Of a stretch of DNA of 64,000 nucleotides, positions 36,050 through 45,568 are shown in pieces; the first letter of the stretch is position 1; every line of letters begins with the position of its first letter. The notes under the pieces are model-generated. The model was not told where the DNA came from, made no database searches, and worked only from the letters and a program-made list of their open reading frames with translations. The DNA comes from Vibrio methylphosphonaticus (lineage in GTDB: Bacteria; Pseudomonadota; Gammaproteobacteria; Enterobacterales; Vibrionaceae): positions 80,913 to 144,912 of the forward strand of contig NZ_JAMKMS010000014.1 in assembly GCF_023634655.1 (NCBI RefSeq). The letters run 5' to 3'. The translations under genes were made by a program, and so were the position numbers.

Positions 36050-36080
36050 TACTTTTAGTTCTCGCTTCTCGTTAAATACA

Positions 36081-36127
36081 CCACAATATATTGTGTCAGA
36101 ATCAATCGTAACACCCCCATATAGTGT
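36081..36127. promoter_or_regulatory. Paired NrdR boxes upstream of nrdD
   Basis: Box 1 (36081-36096) CCACAATATATTGTGT matches the NrdR consensus at 15 of 16 positions. Box 2 (36112-36127) keeps only the right half, ATATAGTGT. The two start 31 bp apart, three helical turns, the usual arrangement for NrdR, the repressor of reductase genes. Confidence 0.75.
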
Positions 36128-36170
36128 ATTTGTGGATAAGTCTGTGAATATTGAGGGGATAGGAGAAAGG

Positions 36171-38291
36171 GTGAAAACAATCGTAATCAAAAGAGACGGC
36201 TCTCGTGCTCCGTTTACAAAGGATCGTATAGAAGCTGCCGTAGTAAGAGCAGCAGAACATGCAGACAAAGCGCTTGAACTTTATGCGGCCAATGTCGCGA
36301 TAGCAGTAGAGCTTAAATTGCAAGATTGCGAAAATGTAGACATCCAAGAGATCCAGACTCTCGTCGAGAACGAATTGATGCAAGGTCCATACAAAGGGCT
36401 TGCTCGTTCGTATATCGAATATCGTCACGACCGTGATTTAGCGCGTGAAAAGAAAAGTGCGCTGACTAAAGAAATTGAAGGTCTGATTGAAGAAAGTAAC
36501 GCAGACTTATTAAACGAAAACGCCAATAAAGACGGTAAGGTGATTCCGACGCAACGTGATTTATTAGCGGGCATTGTTGCCAAGCATTACGCGAAAACAC
36601 GTATTTTACCACGTGATATTGTTCAGGCGCATGATGAAGGTGATATCCATTATCACGATCTTGATTATGCACCGTTTTTCCCAATGTTTAACTGTATGCT
36701 CATCGACTTAAAAGGCATGCTGACTCATGGGTTTAAAATGGGTAACGCTGAGATTGATACACCAAAATCGATTTCAACGGCGACGGCAGTGACAGCGCAA
36801 ATCATCGCACAAGTGGCCAGTCATATTTATGGCGGAACCACGATCAACCGTATTGATGAAGTGCTTGCTCCGTATGTAAAGACGAGCTATGACAAGCACC
36901 TTGAGATTGCTAAAGAATGGGATATTCATGCTCCTGAAGAGTTTGCTCTCAAACAAACTGAAAAAGAGTGTTACGACGCGTTTCAATCTTTAGAGTATGA
37001 GGTTAACACCCTGCACACAGCGAACGGTCAAACGCCTTTTGTTACGTTTGGTTTTGGTCTTGGCACAAGCTGGGAGTCAAAACTGATCCAACAGTCAATT
37101 TTGAAAAATCGTATTGCTGGTCTGGGTAAGAACCGTAAAACGGCGGTGTTCCCTAAATTGGTATTTGCGATTAAAGATGGTTTGAATCATCAGTCGCAAG
37201 ACCCTCACTACGATGTTAAACAGCTAGCATTAGAATGTGCGTCAAAGCGTATGTACCCAGATATCCTAAATTACGACAAAGTAGTAGAAGTGACGGGTTC
37301 ATTTAAAACGCCAATGGGTTGTCGTAGTTTTTTGAACACCTATGAAGAGAACGGTGAACTGCAGCATGAAGGTCGTAATAACCTAGGTGTCGTTAGTTTG
37401 AACTTGCCACGTATTGCTATTAAAGCAAACGGGTCTATTGATAAGTTCTATGAACTACTTAATGATCGAATGACATTGGCACGCCGCGCGCTAGAAACAC
37501 GTATTAGCCGTCTTGAAAAAGTAAAAGCTCGTGTGGCGCCTATCCTATATATGGAAGGGGCATGTGGCGTTCGCTTAAAAGCAGATGATTCAATAGCGCC
37601 AATCTTTAAAAATGGCAGAGCGTCTATTTCGCTAGGTTACATCGGTATTCACGAGACGATGACCGCGTTATTTGGCACAGATGTTCACATGTTTGATGAC
37701 AATGAAATCCGTGATAAAGCGCTTGATATCATCAAACACATGAAAGAAACCGTGAAATCGTGGGCAGAAGAAACAGGTTATGCATTTAGCCTTTATGGAA
37801 CGCCAAGTGAAAACTTATGCAGCCGTTTCTGTCAGATTGATACCAAAGAATTTGGTGTAATAGAAGGCGTCACTGACAAGGGTTACTACACCAATAGTTT
37901 CCATTTAGATGTACAAAAGACGGTCAATCCATACGACAAAATTGACTTTGAGATGCCATACCCGGAAATATCGTCTGGTGGTTTTATTTGTTACGGTGAA
38001 TTCCCGAACATGCAGCGCAACATCGAAGCGTTAGAAAATGTTTGGGATTACAGCTACAGCCGAGTGCCTTACTACGGCACAAACACGCCAATTGATGAAT
38101 GCTATGAATGTGGTTATACGGGGGAGTTTGATTGCGCAAGTAAAGGCTTTACTTGTCCTAAATGTGGCAACCACGATTCATCCAAAGTATCCGTGACACG
38201 CCGTGTTTGTGGTTATTTGGGTAGCCCGGATGCTCGTCCTTTCAACTTCGGCAAGCAAGAAGAAGTAAAACGACGCGTTAAACACTTATAG
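36171..38291 (+). CDS. nrdD: Anaerobic ribonucleoside-triphosphate reductase
   Basis: The start is GTG 36171, preceded by AGGAGAAAGG, giving 706 residues and the normal start KTIVIKRDGSRAPF; the 26-residue upstream extension would run through the NrdR boxes. An ATP-cone occupies the first 90 residues. C-terminal features are the zinc-binding CYECGYTGEFDC and CPKCG pairs and the glycyl-radical site RRVCGYLGSPDARP. It makes dNTPs from NTPs without oxygen, using formate as reductant. Its activase NrdG is encoded 221 bp downstream. Confidence 0.96.
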   Translation: MKTIVIKRDGSRAPFTKDRIEAAVVRAAEHADKALELYAANVAIAVELKLQDCENVDIQEIQTLVENELMQGPYKGLARSYIEYRHDRDLAREKKSALTKEIEGLIEESNADLLNENANKDGKVIPTQRDLLAGIVAKHYAKTRILPRDIVQAHDEGDIHYHDLDYAPFFPMFNCMLIDLKGMLTHGFKMGNAEIDTPKSISTATAVTAQIIAQVASHIYGGTTINRIDEVLAPYVKTSYDKHLEIAKEWDIHAPEEFALKQTEKECYDAFQSLEYEVNTLHTANGQTPFVTFGFGLGTSWESKLIQQSILKNRIAGLGKNRKTAVFPKLVFAIKDGLNHQSQDPHYDVKQLALECASKRMYPDILNYDKVVEVTGSFKTPMGCRSFLNTYEENGELQHEGRNNLGVVSLNLPRIAIKANGSIDKFYELLNDRMTLARRALETRISRLEKVKARVAPILYMEGACGVRLKADDSIAPIFKNGRASISLGYIGIHETMTALFGTDVHMFDDNEIRDKALDIIKHMKETVKSWAEETGYAFSLYGTPSENLCSRFCQIDTKEFGVIEGVTDKGYYTNSFHLDVQKTVNPYDKIDFEMPYPEISSGGFICYGEFPNMQRNIEALENVWDYSYSRVPYYGTNTPIDECYECGYTGEFDCASKGFTCPKCGNHDSSKVSVTRRVCGYLGSPDARPFNFGKQEEVKRRVKHL

Positions 38292-38512
38292 TAAAAATAG
38301 CGAGCAGCGTTGAATGCATTGCCTATTGTGATACTGCGTTCAATGTAACATGTGCATAGTGGCAGGACGTGAAAGGTCACACTGACGCTAACAAAAGCAG
38401 CAAAAGAGCCGTCTTTACATGACTTGTGTGCAGGACATAATGTTGTGTATAGGCGGTTTATTGATTCGGTCGTGATCGAATCACCGAGTAAATATCTAGA
38501 GACTTACCAACG

Positions 38513-38983
38513 ATGAACTACCACCAGTATCACCCGATAGACGTTGTAAATGGACCCGGGACAAGATGTACGCTTTTTGTGTCTGGCTGTGAGCACCAAT
38601 GCCGTGGTTGTTATAATCAATCGACGTGGTCATTGCGTTCAGGACATGCTTTTACACAAGCTCTCGAAGATCAAATTATTGCCGATCTTAACGATACTAG
38701 AATTAACAAGCGTGGATTGTCTTTATCTGGAGGAGACCCACTGCATCCAGCGAATGTCGAAGCGGTACTTAAATTAGTAAAGAGAGTTAAATCCGAGTGC
38801 GTTGGCAAAGATATCTGGTTGTGGTCAGGTTACACCTTAGCGAGTTTATCTGCCAAACAGCGTCAGGTTATAGACCTGGTGGACGTGCTGGTGGATGGTA
38901 AATTTGAGCAGCCGTTATTTGATCCAGAACTTGAGTGGCGTGGCAGTGCTAACCAAATTATTCATCGCTTTACTAAAATTTAA
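38513..38983 (+). CDS. nrdG: Anaerobic ribonucleotide reductase activating protein
   Basis: The 156-residue radical-SAM enzyme has the cluster-binding motif in SGCEHQCRGCYNQSTW near 23-38 and LSLSGGDPLHP near 65 for S-adenosylmethionine. It generates the glycyl radical on NrdD. It is in the same orientation as nrdD and probably shares its transcript, though the 221-bp gap could hold a second promoter. Confidence 0.95.
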   Translation: MNYHQYHPIDVVNGPGTRCTLFVSGCEHQCRGCYNQSTWSLRSGHAFTQALEDQIIADLNDTRINKRGLSLSGGDPLHPANVEAVLKLVKRVKSECVGKDIWLWSGYTLASLSAKQRQVIDLVDVLVDGKFEQPLFDPELEWRGSANQIIHRFTKI

Positions 38984-39114
38984 GCCATCGTTTTCGCTGA
39001 TTATGGTGTAATTCTCCACAGCTCTCCTAGCTGACTGCATAAAAGTATTTCATTCATTTGAATCTAGTGATAACGTGAAAGCCATTGCTTGAATTTCAAA
39101 GGGTTGTGACTTTC

Positions 39115-40296
39115 ATGTTTTCTCATTTATCCGAGCCTACGCTCGATCCTATTCTGTCTCTTTCCGTTGCTTACCGAAACGATCCTCGCGAGGATAAAGT
39201 TGATCTTGGTATTGGTGTTTACCGCAATAGTGAAGGACAAACTCCAATCATGAAGGCTGTTTCCGAGGCGCAACGAATTGTGACCAGTGAACAGCAAACT
39301 AAAGCCTATGTAGGCTTAGCGGGTTGTGAAGAGTTTAATCAAAGTATCGCTAAAGTTGTGTTTGGTGAAACGCCAATTTACGACCGAATGTCTATCATTC
39401 AAACGCCAGGCGCAAGCGGTGGGTTAAGAATGTTAGGAGACCTGCTGAACGTTGCCGCTCCGGGTACGACAGTATGGTTATCGAATCCAAGTTACGTGAA
39501 CCATAAACCAGTGATGGAAGCAGCAGGATTAAACGTTAAGTTTTATCGCTATTTCAATACAGAAACTAAGCAGGTTGATACGGATGCGATGTTGACCGAC
39601 ATCAGTTCAGCAGGCGCTGGTGATGTCGTACTTCTGCATGGTTGCTGCCATAACCCTACCGGGGCAGATATTTCACTAGAAGAGTGGAAGCAGATAACCG
39701 ATTTGAGCGTGCGCAATGGGTTTGTTCCGTTTGTTGATGTTGCTTATCAAGGCTTTGGCGATGGGTTAGAGGCAGATGCACTAGGTCTGCGTCACATGGC
39801 TGAAAGTGTTGAAGAAATGCTGTTAACGACGTCTTGCTCCAAGAACTTTGGACTGTATCGTGAACGGACAGGGGCAGCCGTTGTTATTGGCAAAAATGCA
39901 AAAGAAGCGGCGAATGCACGCGGTAAATTGCTTACTTTGGCACGCTCGACTTATACCATGCCACCAGATCATGGCGCTGCGCTTGTCAAAACAATTTTGG
40001 CAGATGAACATCTCACCAGTCAGTGGCAAACTGAATTGTTAGAAATGCAGCAAAGACTAGTTTCGTTACGTGATGGTCTGTGTAAAGAATTAAAAAACAA
40101 TCATTCATCTGACCAATTTGACTTTATCATGGCTCACAAAGGCATGTTTACTGTGCTAGGATTTACAGCAGAGCAAATGCAGCGCCTACGAACAGAATTT
40201 GGTATTTATGGCGTGGATGACGGCCGAATTAACATTGCGGGCTTGTCAGAAACTCAGTTACCTTATGTCGCTAACGCTCTTATATCCGTGAGTTAA
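39115..40296 (+). CDS. Aromatic/aspartate aminotransferase (TyrB/AspC type)
   Basis: The 393-residue class I aminotransferase starts at ATG 39115 with FSHLSEPTLDPILSLSVAYRNDPR, matching the family start; a longer frame from 39085 is not needed. The PLP-binding Lys lies in TTSCSKNFGLYRERTG near 245, and HNPTGADISLEEW near 180 is the cofactor-binding Asn motif. It transfers amino groups between aspartate or aromatic amino acids and 2-oxoglutarate. TyrB and AspC cannot be told apart by eye. It is monocistronic. Confidence 0.88.
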   Translation: MFSHLSEPTLDPILSLSVAYRNDPREDKVDLGIGVYRNSEGQTPIMKAVSEAQRIVTSEQQTKAYVGLAGCEEFNQSIAKVVFGETPIYDRMSIIQTPGASGGLRMLGDLLNVAAPGTTVWLSNPSYVNHKPVMEAAGLNVKFYRYFNTETKQVDTDAMLTDISSAGAGDVVLLHGCCHNPTGADISLEEWKQITDLSVRNGFVPFVDVAYQGFGDGLEADALGLRHMAESVEEMLLTTSCSKNFGLYRERTGAAVVIGKNAKEAANARGKLLTLARSTYTMPPDHGAALVKTILADEHLTSQWQTELLEMQQRLVSLRDGLCKELKNNHSSDQFDFIMAHKGMFTVLGFTAEQMQRLRTEFGIYGVDDGRINIAGLSETQLPYVANALISVS

Positions 40297-40424
40297 TGGT
40301 AATCTTGGCGCGTGAAAGATAGCGTGCAGTTTAAGTAAATCGTCGTACAGTCGTTGATACCGTTGCATGGTAGTCGGCAAAATACGACGATAATCCTATA
40401 AAAAAAGTAATAAAAGGTGAATGA

Positions 40425-41126
40425 ATGAAAGCGTGGAAAGTGATTTTACCACTGATGTTAAGTGGCGGCCTAGTGGCGTGTTCTACGACAAGCCAAACTG
40501 AATCAGTGACTCCACCACAAGTAGAAGAGCCAAAAACAGACTCATCTGCTTCCCAATCTCCAGACGAATCTGAAGCAACAAAAGCCGAGCCAGTTAAGGC
40601 AGAGCCAGAGGTGGAAAAACCTGTTGTTGAAAAAGAGACGAAACCTGCAGAAAAGCCTACTAAACCCGCGGTTAAACCGGCGCCTGTGAAAAATGGCGAA
40701 GGGAAATTGATTTTGGGTGAAGAGGAATACGTTCGTCTTGTTGATGTGAAAGTTACAACAAAAGCAAGAGTAGATACTGGTGCGACGACTTCATCATTAA
40801 GCGCTGTCGATATTATTCCATTTGAACGTGATGGTAAAGACTGGGTGAAATTCAAGGTAAAACACAAAGGTGTTGAGTCTAAAGAAATGAGTTTGCCAGT
40901 TGAACGTTGGGTCAAAGTGAAACAGTCTGGTTCAGAAGAGAGTGATAAGCGACCAGTCGTGCTTTCTGCAATTACTATTGGCGATATGACAAGCAAAACC
41001 GAGTTTACGTTGGCAGACCGTACGCACCTTAAGTACCCAGTACTATTAGGGAGAAGTTTCTTTAGGGATGTTGCTTTGGTTGATGTTAGTAGAAAATACG
41101 TACAACCAAAACCGAAATCTAAATAA
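40425..41126 (+). CDS. Lipoprotein with retropepsin-like domain (RimK-associated type)
   Basis: The 233-residue product has a lipoprotein signal (GGLVACSTT), then about 70 residues rich in Pro, Glu, Lys and Val, a likely extended spacer from the outer membrane. The C-terminal 145 residues hold LVDVKVTTKARVDTGATTSSL, a retropepsin DTGA active site, and YPVLLGRSFFRDVALVDVSRKY. The family is annotated as ATP-dependent zinc protease or RimK/LysX-associated retropepsin; ATP or zinc dependence is not visible. Its substrate is unknown. Confidence 0.85.
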   Translation: MKAWKVILPLMLSGGLVACSTTSQTESVTPPQVEEPKTDSSASQSPDESEATKAEPVKAEPEVEKPVVEKETKPAEKPTKPAVKPAPVKNGEGKLILGEEEYVRLVDVKVTTKARVDTGATTSSLSAVDIIPFERDGKDWVKFKVKHKGVESKEMSLPVERWVKVKQSGSEESDKRPVVLSAITIGDMTSKTEFTLADRTHLKYPVLLGRSFFRDVALVDVSRKYVQPKPKSK

Positions 41127-41165
41127 GCGAAAAATTAAGTAAAATTAGAAACGGCATAAACCATT

Positions 41166-41196
41166 AAAAAAGGCTTTCATAATGAAAGCCTTTTTT
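41166..41196. terminator. Bidirectional terminator
   Basis: A 15-bp stem, AAAAAAGGCTTTCAT against ATGAAAGCCTTTTTT with one base between, lies between convergent genes and can serve both. Confidence 0.92.
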
Positions 41197-41295
41197 GTTG
41201 TTTGGATATTATTTCAAACCAAAACTCTGAGTACTATTGAGTCACATATAGGGGATGGTTTGAGACTTAGCATAAGGCTTAGAATTGCATAAGGC

Positions 41296-41832
41296 TTAGA
41301 ATTCAAATCTGACGGCCATTTGAACTTGTGGACCATAAATACCGCCGTCTTTAATATCGGCTCCAAGAGACAGCTGATCTGTTGAGTGGAAACGAGCTCC
41401 CGCACTCCAAATAAATACCGTGTCGTCTCGGCGATTTAACATGCCGATTTGGCCAATCCCTTCTATATTCTCAAGTAGCCAGACACGTGAGCCAATATTA
41501 AATTCTGACATAAATTCGCTATCGAATTTTTCGTCATCTCGAGTCTTGACATTATGGATAAGCAGTTGGCCGTATATATCGGCAAATTGACCGGCAGGGC
41601 CATTAAACCCAATACCGCCCGCAACATCCCAGTCACCTTCGAAACGAGAATCTCCTCGTACTATAATATGCGTGTTTTCGGTAAAGAAAGTACTAAACTC
41701 TGCTCCTATTGTACCAGGGTTTGCACCCAAGCGAACTTGGAAAGCGTTGTAATTGAAATTATTAGCTTGCACTAATGAGGGGGCGATGACTGCTAACGCT
41801 AAAAGGGCAGTACGACTTGCTTTACCTAGCAT
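41296..41832 (-). CDS. Small outer-membrane beta-barrel protein
   Basis: The 178-residue protein has a signal peptide ending near SLVQA. The mature part alternates polar and hydrophobic residues and ends in Phe (VQMAVRFEF), the C-terminal signature for outer-membrane insertion. About eight strands fit its size. I do not know a specific function. AGTTCTC-type upstream sequence gives only a weak ribosome site before the ATG. Confidence 0.75.
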   Translation of the reverse strand: MLGKASRTALLALAVIAPSLVQANNFNYNAFQVRLGANPGTIGAEFSTFFTENTHIIVRGDSRFEGDWDVAGGIGFNGPAGQFADIYGQLLIHNVKTRDDEKFDSEFMSEFNIGSRVWLLENIEGIGQIGMLNRRDDTVFIWSAGARFHSTDQLSLGADIKDGGIYGPQVQMAVRFEF

Positions 41833-41891
41833 GAGAACTCCGTAATGAATGTCGACATAAGGTCAAAATGATCAATTCGTCAAGTATATAT

Positions 41892-41916
41892 AAAAAAGGC
41901 CTGCAAAATACAGACC
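41892..41916 (-). terminator. Terminator of the ygiW-like gene
   Basis: Read on the minus strand, GGTCTG pairs with CAGGCC (one G-U pair) around a 7-base loop, followed by a run of six T. Confidence 0.65.
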
Positions 41917-41941
41917 AATTTATCTTATGTCGAGAAATTCA

Positions 41942-42313
41942 CTACATTATTTGAATATGCTCGACCTCAATTTCTGGTGTCGATCCGCCCTCATACTCGC
42001 CAAAAATACGAACTTTAGTTTGATTATCAATCGGTGTAGTGAGGGCAACGTCATCGAGCTCAACTTGTATTTCCGCGTCCCCGTCGCTAAATATAAACTT
42101 GTCGTCTTTAATCTGGCGGACGAGATAACCATCAATGATGACGTTTTGTTCGCTAAACATGCTGTTATCTGCCAGTAATTCACTGACCGATGCCGTATCT
42201 ACGGGACCGTTATAGATAACCGCAGGGTTGTTTTGATGTCCACCGTCTTTTGCGAATACAAGCGCTGGAGCGAAGGTTAGGGCCGCGATGATGGCATAAG
42301 CTGTTTTTTTCAT
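41942..42313 (-). CDS. YgiW/YdeI-type OB-fold periplasmic stress protein
   Basis: From ATG 42313, with AGGA upstream, the product is 123 residues with a signal peptide ending near PALVFA. The mature part reads VIDGYLVRQIKDDKFIFSDGDAEIQVELDD, then KVRIFGEYEGGSTPEIEVEHIQIM, the BOF (bacterial OB fold) pattern of YgiW/VisP and YdeI. Relatives are periplasmic and aid tolerance to oxidative or envelope stress. The longer upstream frame is rejected for lack of a signal peptide. Confidence 0.85.
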   Translation of the reverse strand: MKKTAYAIIAALTFAPALVFAKDGGHQNNPAVIYNGPVDTASVSELLADNSMFSEQNVIIDGYLVRQIKDDKFIFSDGDAEIQVELDDVALTTPIDNQTKVRIFGEYEGGSTPEIEVEHIQIM

Positions 42314-42543
42314 GGTGAATATCCTGTTCAATATGACTGGGTGTGGTGTGAGTTCGTGGTCTATTAAAGCGCACCTAAGCTTAACCGCGCGTGAGGCGCT
42401 CATTCATTTTCAATTCACGCCTGTTTTAGCTACACCTTTACGTATTTATCTAGTAATACTGAGGTTTACCCGTGACAGTGTTTGGGATATTTAAGTAAAA
42501 AAGGTAAACTAACCAAAGGCTTTGAAAAGATAATTAGGAACGT

Positions 42544-44016
42544 ATGCGTCGGACTTCACAAGCTCTGATGGTGCAAGGCACCACTTCAGATGCCGGGAAA
42601 AGTGTGTTGGTGGCAGGTTTATGCCGGGTGTTGGCAAGAAGAGCGGTGAAAGTTGCCCCCTTTAAGTCGCAAAATATGGCATTAAATAGTGGCGTCACTC
42701 AAGATGGGGGTGAAATTGGACGTGCCCAAGTGGTCCAGGCCCAAGCGGCTAGGGTTATACCAACGGTAGACATGAATCCTGTGCTAATCAAACCTAACTC
42801 GGATACGGGGGCGCAGATCATCATACAAGGTAAAGCTTTTACCAATATGGATGCAGTTGATTTTCATGGCTATAAAAAAATTGCTATGCCCTATGTTATG
42901 GATTCGTTTAGCAAACTCTCTCAACAGTTTGACACTATTATCATAGAGGGAGCGGGCAGCCCTGCAGAAATTAACTTAAGAGAAAACGATATTGCAAATA
43001 TGGGTTTTGCAGAGAACGCAGACGTCCCCGTGATTATCGTGGCAGATATCGATAGAGGCGGTGTATTTGCTCATCTATACGGCACACTGGCGCTATTATC
43101 TGAATCTGAGCAACGTCGGGTCATAGGTTTCGTTATTAATCGTTTTCGAGGTGATATATCTCTTCTCGAACCGGGGTTGGATTGGTTAGAAGAAAAAACG
43201 GGGAAACCTGTTTTGGGTGTCATTCCTTACTTGCATGGTCTAAACATTGAAGCTGAAGATGCCATTGTGGGTGAGCAAATTAAAAATGACCAGACTAAGC
43301 TGAGTGTTGTGGTTCCAGTATTAACTCGAATCAGTAACCATACCGATTTCGACGCACTACGACTGCATCCTGATATTGATTTCAGGTATGTCGGAAAAGG
43401 CGAGCCGTTAGGCAGCGCTGACCTCATCATTTTACCTGGCTCCAAGTCGGTAAGAGATGACCTTGCGTATCTAAGAGAGCAAGGTTGGGATAAAGAAATT
43501 TACCGTCATTTGCGTTATGGTGGAAAAGTGATGGGGATTTGTGGCGGCTACCAAATGCTCGGTAATACTATTTCAGACCCACTCGGAATCGAAGGCGTTT
43601 CTGGTACAACCCAAGGGTTAGGATTATTGAAACTAGATACGGAATTAGCCGAGCACAAGCAATTGAAAAACGTGACTGGAGAGATTCAGCTTTTAGAGCA
43701 ATGCTTACCTGTTCAGGGTTACGAAATTCACGCAGGTGTATCACAAGTTAATGAAAAACAACCTATTATCGATAGTGACGGCGTCACTGATGGGGCGTTA
43801 AACGAAGATTCAACAGTTCTCGGGACTTATTGGCACGGTCTTTTTGATTCTGCGGATATGGTAGAACTATTAGCGGAATGGGTTAATGGGTCACAGATGC
43901 AATCATTCTCAATTGCCGATGAAAAAGAAAAAGCGATCGATTTAATTGCCGATGCGATAGAGGAGCATATGAGCCTTGACCTATTGTGGCCCGACATTCC
44001 GTTAGGTTCCAAATGA
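42544..44016 (+). CDS. cobQ: Cobyric acid synthase
   Basis: The 490-residue enzyme has a deaminating P-loop-like start (MVQGTTSDAGKSVLVAGLCR), PFKSQNMALNS, and a class I glutamine amidotransferase domain with nucleophile Cys in VMGICGGYQMLG near 333 and His in GTYWHGLFDS near 430. It amidates cobyrinic acid a,c-diamide in cobalamin synthesis. No other cob gene is in the window, so it may serve in salvage. Its stop overlaps the modA start as ATGA, so the two are translationally coupled, an unexpected pairing. Confidence 0.95.
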   Translation: MRRTSQALMVQGTTSDAGKSVLVAGLCRVLARRAVKVAPFKSQNMALNSGVTQDGGEIGRAQVVQAQAARVIPTVDMNPVLIKPNSDTGAQIIIQGKAFTNMDAVDFHGYKKIAMPYVMDSFSKLSQQFDTIIIEGAGSPAEINLRENDIANMGFAENADVPVIIVADIDRGGVFAHLYGTLALLSESEQRRVIGFVINRFRGDISLLEPGLDWLEEKTGKPVLGVIPYLHGLNIEAEDAIVGEQIKNDQTKLSVVVPVLTRISNHTDFDALRLHPDIDFRYVGKGEPLGSADLIILPGSKSVRDDLAYLREQGWDKEIYRHLRYGGKVMGICGGYQMLGNTISDPLGIEGVSGTTQGLGLLKLDTELAEHKQLKNVTGEIQLLEQCLPVQGYEIHAGVSQVNEKQPIIDSDGVTDGALNEDSTVLGTYWHGLFDSADMVELLAEWVNGSQMQSFSIADEKEKAIDLIADAIEEHMSLDLLWPDIPLGSK

Positions 44017-44792
44017 GACGCGTAATAGCCAGGCATTTAACCGTACTATTTATAGTGACGTTGTCACCTTTTGTATGGGCTGATAAACTCACCGTTTATG
44101 CTGCATCATCGATGACGAATGCCATTAACGCCTTAGCGCAAAGTTATACTCAGCAAAGTGGTGTCGACGTTACTACCGTTTTTGGTGGCTCCGCGTCATT
44201 GGCTCGACAGGTCTATCAGGGAGCACCCGCCGATGTGTTTATTTCAGCCAATGAACGCTGGGTTGAGTACCTAATAGAACAGGACATTACCTCGAATGAT
44301 GCGATATCTGTTATCGCTAAAAATCAACTGGTGGTGGTGTCAAAACATCGTTCACAACCCGATCATACTTTTTCTGTGTCCGAGGCTCAATCATGGATAC
44401 ATGCGTTGGGCGGTGGTCGTTTAGCCATTGGCATGCCGACTTCAGTACCAGCCGGGATTTATGCAAAGCAGTCTCTAGAATCAGTGGGGGTCTGGGAGTA
44501 TTTGAAAACCCGACTGGCACCCTTGAGTAATGTCAGGCAGGTGTTGGCAATGGTTGAACGTGGTGAAACGCCACTTGGGGTTGTGTATAAAACAGATGCT
44601 TTACTCAGCCCTGAGATCGAGGTATTAGCCACATTTGATAGCGGTTCTCACGATGCTATCGTCTATCCTTTAGTGAAACTGAGCCAATCTAAATCTTCAC
44701 AACAATTTGTTGAATTCGTCTTGTCAAATGAAGGGCAGCGGTTACTACAGACTTATGGTTTTGAGGCGATAGATACGAAGAGTAAGCAATAA
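44013..44792 (+). CDS. modA: Molybdate ABC transporter, substrate-binding protein
   Basis: The 259-residue protein starts at ATG 44013, overlapping cobQ by four bases, with a signal peptide ending in PFVWA. The mature part reads DKLTVYAASSMTNAINALAQ and GGSASLARQVYQGAPADVFISAN, the molybdate-binding ModA pattern. It captures molybdate or tungstate in the periplasm for ModBC. A longer frame from 43986 only overlaps cobQ further and is rejected. Confidence 0.93.
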   Translation: MRRVIARHLTVLFIVTLSPFVWADKLTVYAASSMTNAINALAQSYTQQSGVDVTTVFGGSASLARQVYQGAPADVFISANERWVEYLIEQDITSNDAISVIAKNQLVVVSKHRSQPDHTFSVSEAQSWIHALGGGRLAIGMPTSVPAGIYAKQSLESVGVWEYLKTRLAPLSNVRQVLAMVERGETPLGVVYKTDALLSPEIEVLATFDSGSHDAIVYPLVKLSQSKSSQQFVEFVLSNEGQRLLQTYGFEAIDTKSKQ

Positions 44793-44875
44793 GAAGCATC
44801 GAAGAGGTCAAGATATTGCGAACAAATAGGACGATTGATATGGGTAAGCTCGTAGATGGTAATAGTGAATAAACG

Positions 44876-45568
44876 ATGTTAAGTGAATATGAACTTCAAG
44901 CGCTTTGGTTGAGTCTGAAAGTCGCGAGTGTTGCCATCATATGGTTAATTCCTATTGGTATCTTTTTGGCTTGGATATTGAGTAAAAAAACGTTTGTTGG
45001 CAAAAGCTTGCTTGATAGTTTAATTCACCTGCCACTTGTGTTACCTCCCGTTGTCGTAGGATATTTATTGCTTATCTCCATGGGACGCCAAGGATTTTTG
45101 GGGCAGCTTTTATTCCAATGGTTTGGTATTAGCTTTAGCTTTAGCTGGAAGGGCGCAGTATTAGCCTGCATAGTTGTGGCGTTGCCATTAATGGTGCGTT
45201 CGATTCGGTTATCTATGGATAGTATTGATCATAAGTTAGAACAGGCCGCTCGTACTCTGGGGGCATCGCCATTTCGAGTGTTTTATACCATCACTTTGCC
45301 TCTGATTATTCCAGGAGTCATCAGTGGCACTATGCTCGCTTTTGCCCGCAGTTTAGGTGAGTTTGGAGCGACGATCAGTTTTGTGTCGAACATCCCTGGC
45401 GAAACACAAACCATCCCTTTAGCTATGTATAATTTCTTGGAAACCCCCGGCGCGGAATCTGCGGCAATGAGGTTATGCGTTATTTCTATTGTAATTTCTC
45501 TTGCATCATTATGGTTTGCTGAAGGGCTTAACCGTTGGACTCAAAGACGACTAGGGGTAGAGCGTTGA
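44876..45568 (+). CDS. modB: Molybdate ABC transporter, permease
   Basis: The 230-residue protein has five membrane helices and the EAA loop EQAARTLGASPFRVFYTITLP near 120-142, which contacts the ATPase. FARSLGEFGATISFVSNIPGETQTIP is typical of ModB. It lies 83 bp after modA, and its stop overlaps the TTG start of modC. Confidence 0.94.
   Translation: MLSEYELQALWLSLKVASVAIIWLIPIGIFLAWILSKKTFVGKSLLDSLIHLPLVLPPVVVGYLLLISMGRQGFLGQLLFQWFGISFSFSWKGAVLACIVVALPLMVRSIRLSMDSIDHKLEQAARTLGASPFRVFYTITLPLIIPGVISGTMLAFARSLGEFGATISFVSNIPGETQTIPLAMYNFLETPGAESAAMRLCVISIVISLASLWFAEGLNRWTQRRLGVER

Noticed and set aside
40340..40393. Inverted CGTCGTA and TACGACG pair before the lipoprotein gene
   Set aside because: The arms are only 7 bp with a long loop of about 35 bases, which is within chance.
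40331..40996. 221-codon minus-strand frame
   Set aside because: It is antisense to the retropepsin-like lipoprotein. Its Ser/Thr/Gly-rich content is a mirror of the Pro/Glu/Lys codons of the stalk.
42404..42543. Cobalamin riboswitch upstream of cobQ
   Set aside because: The 140-bp gap is too short for the full element and lacks the recognisable B12-box sequence.
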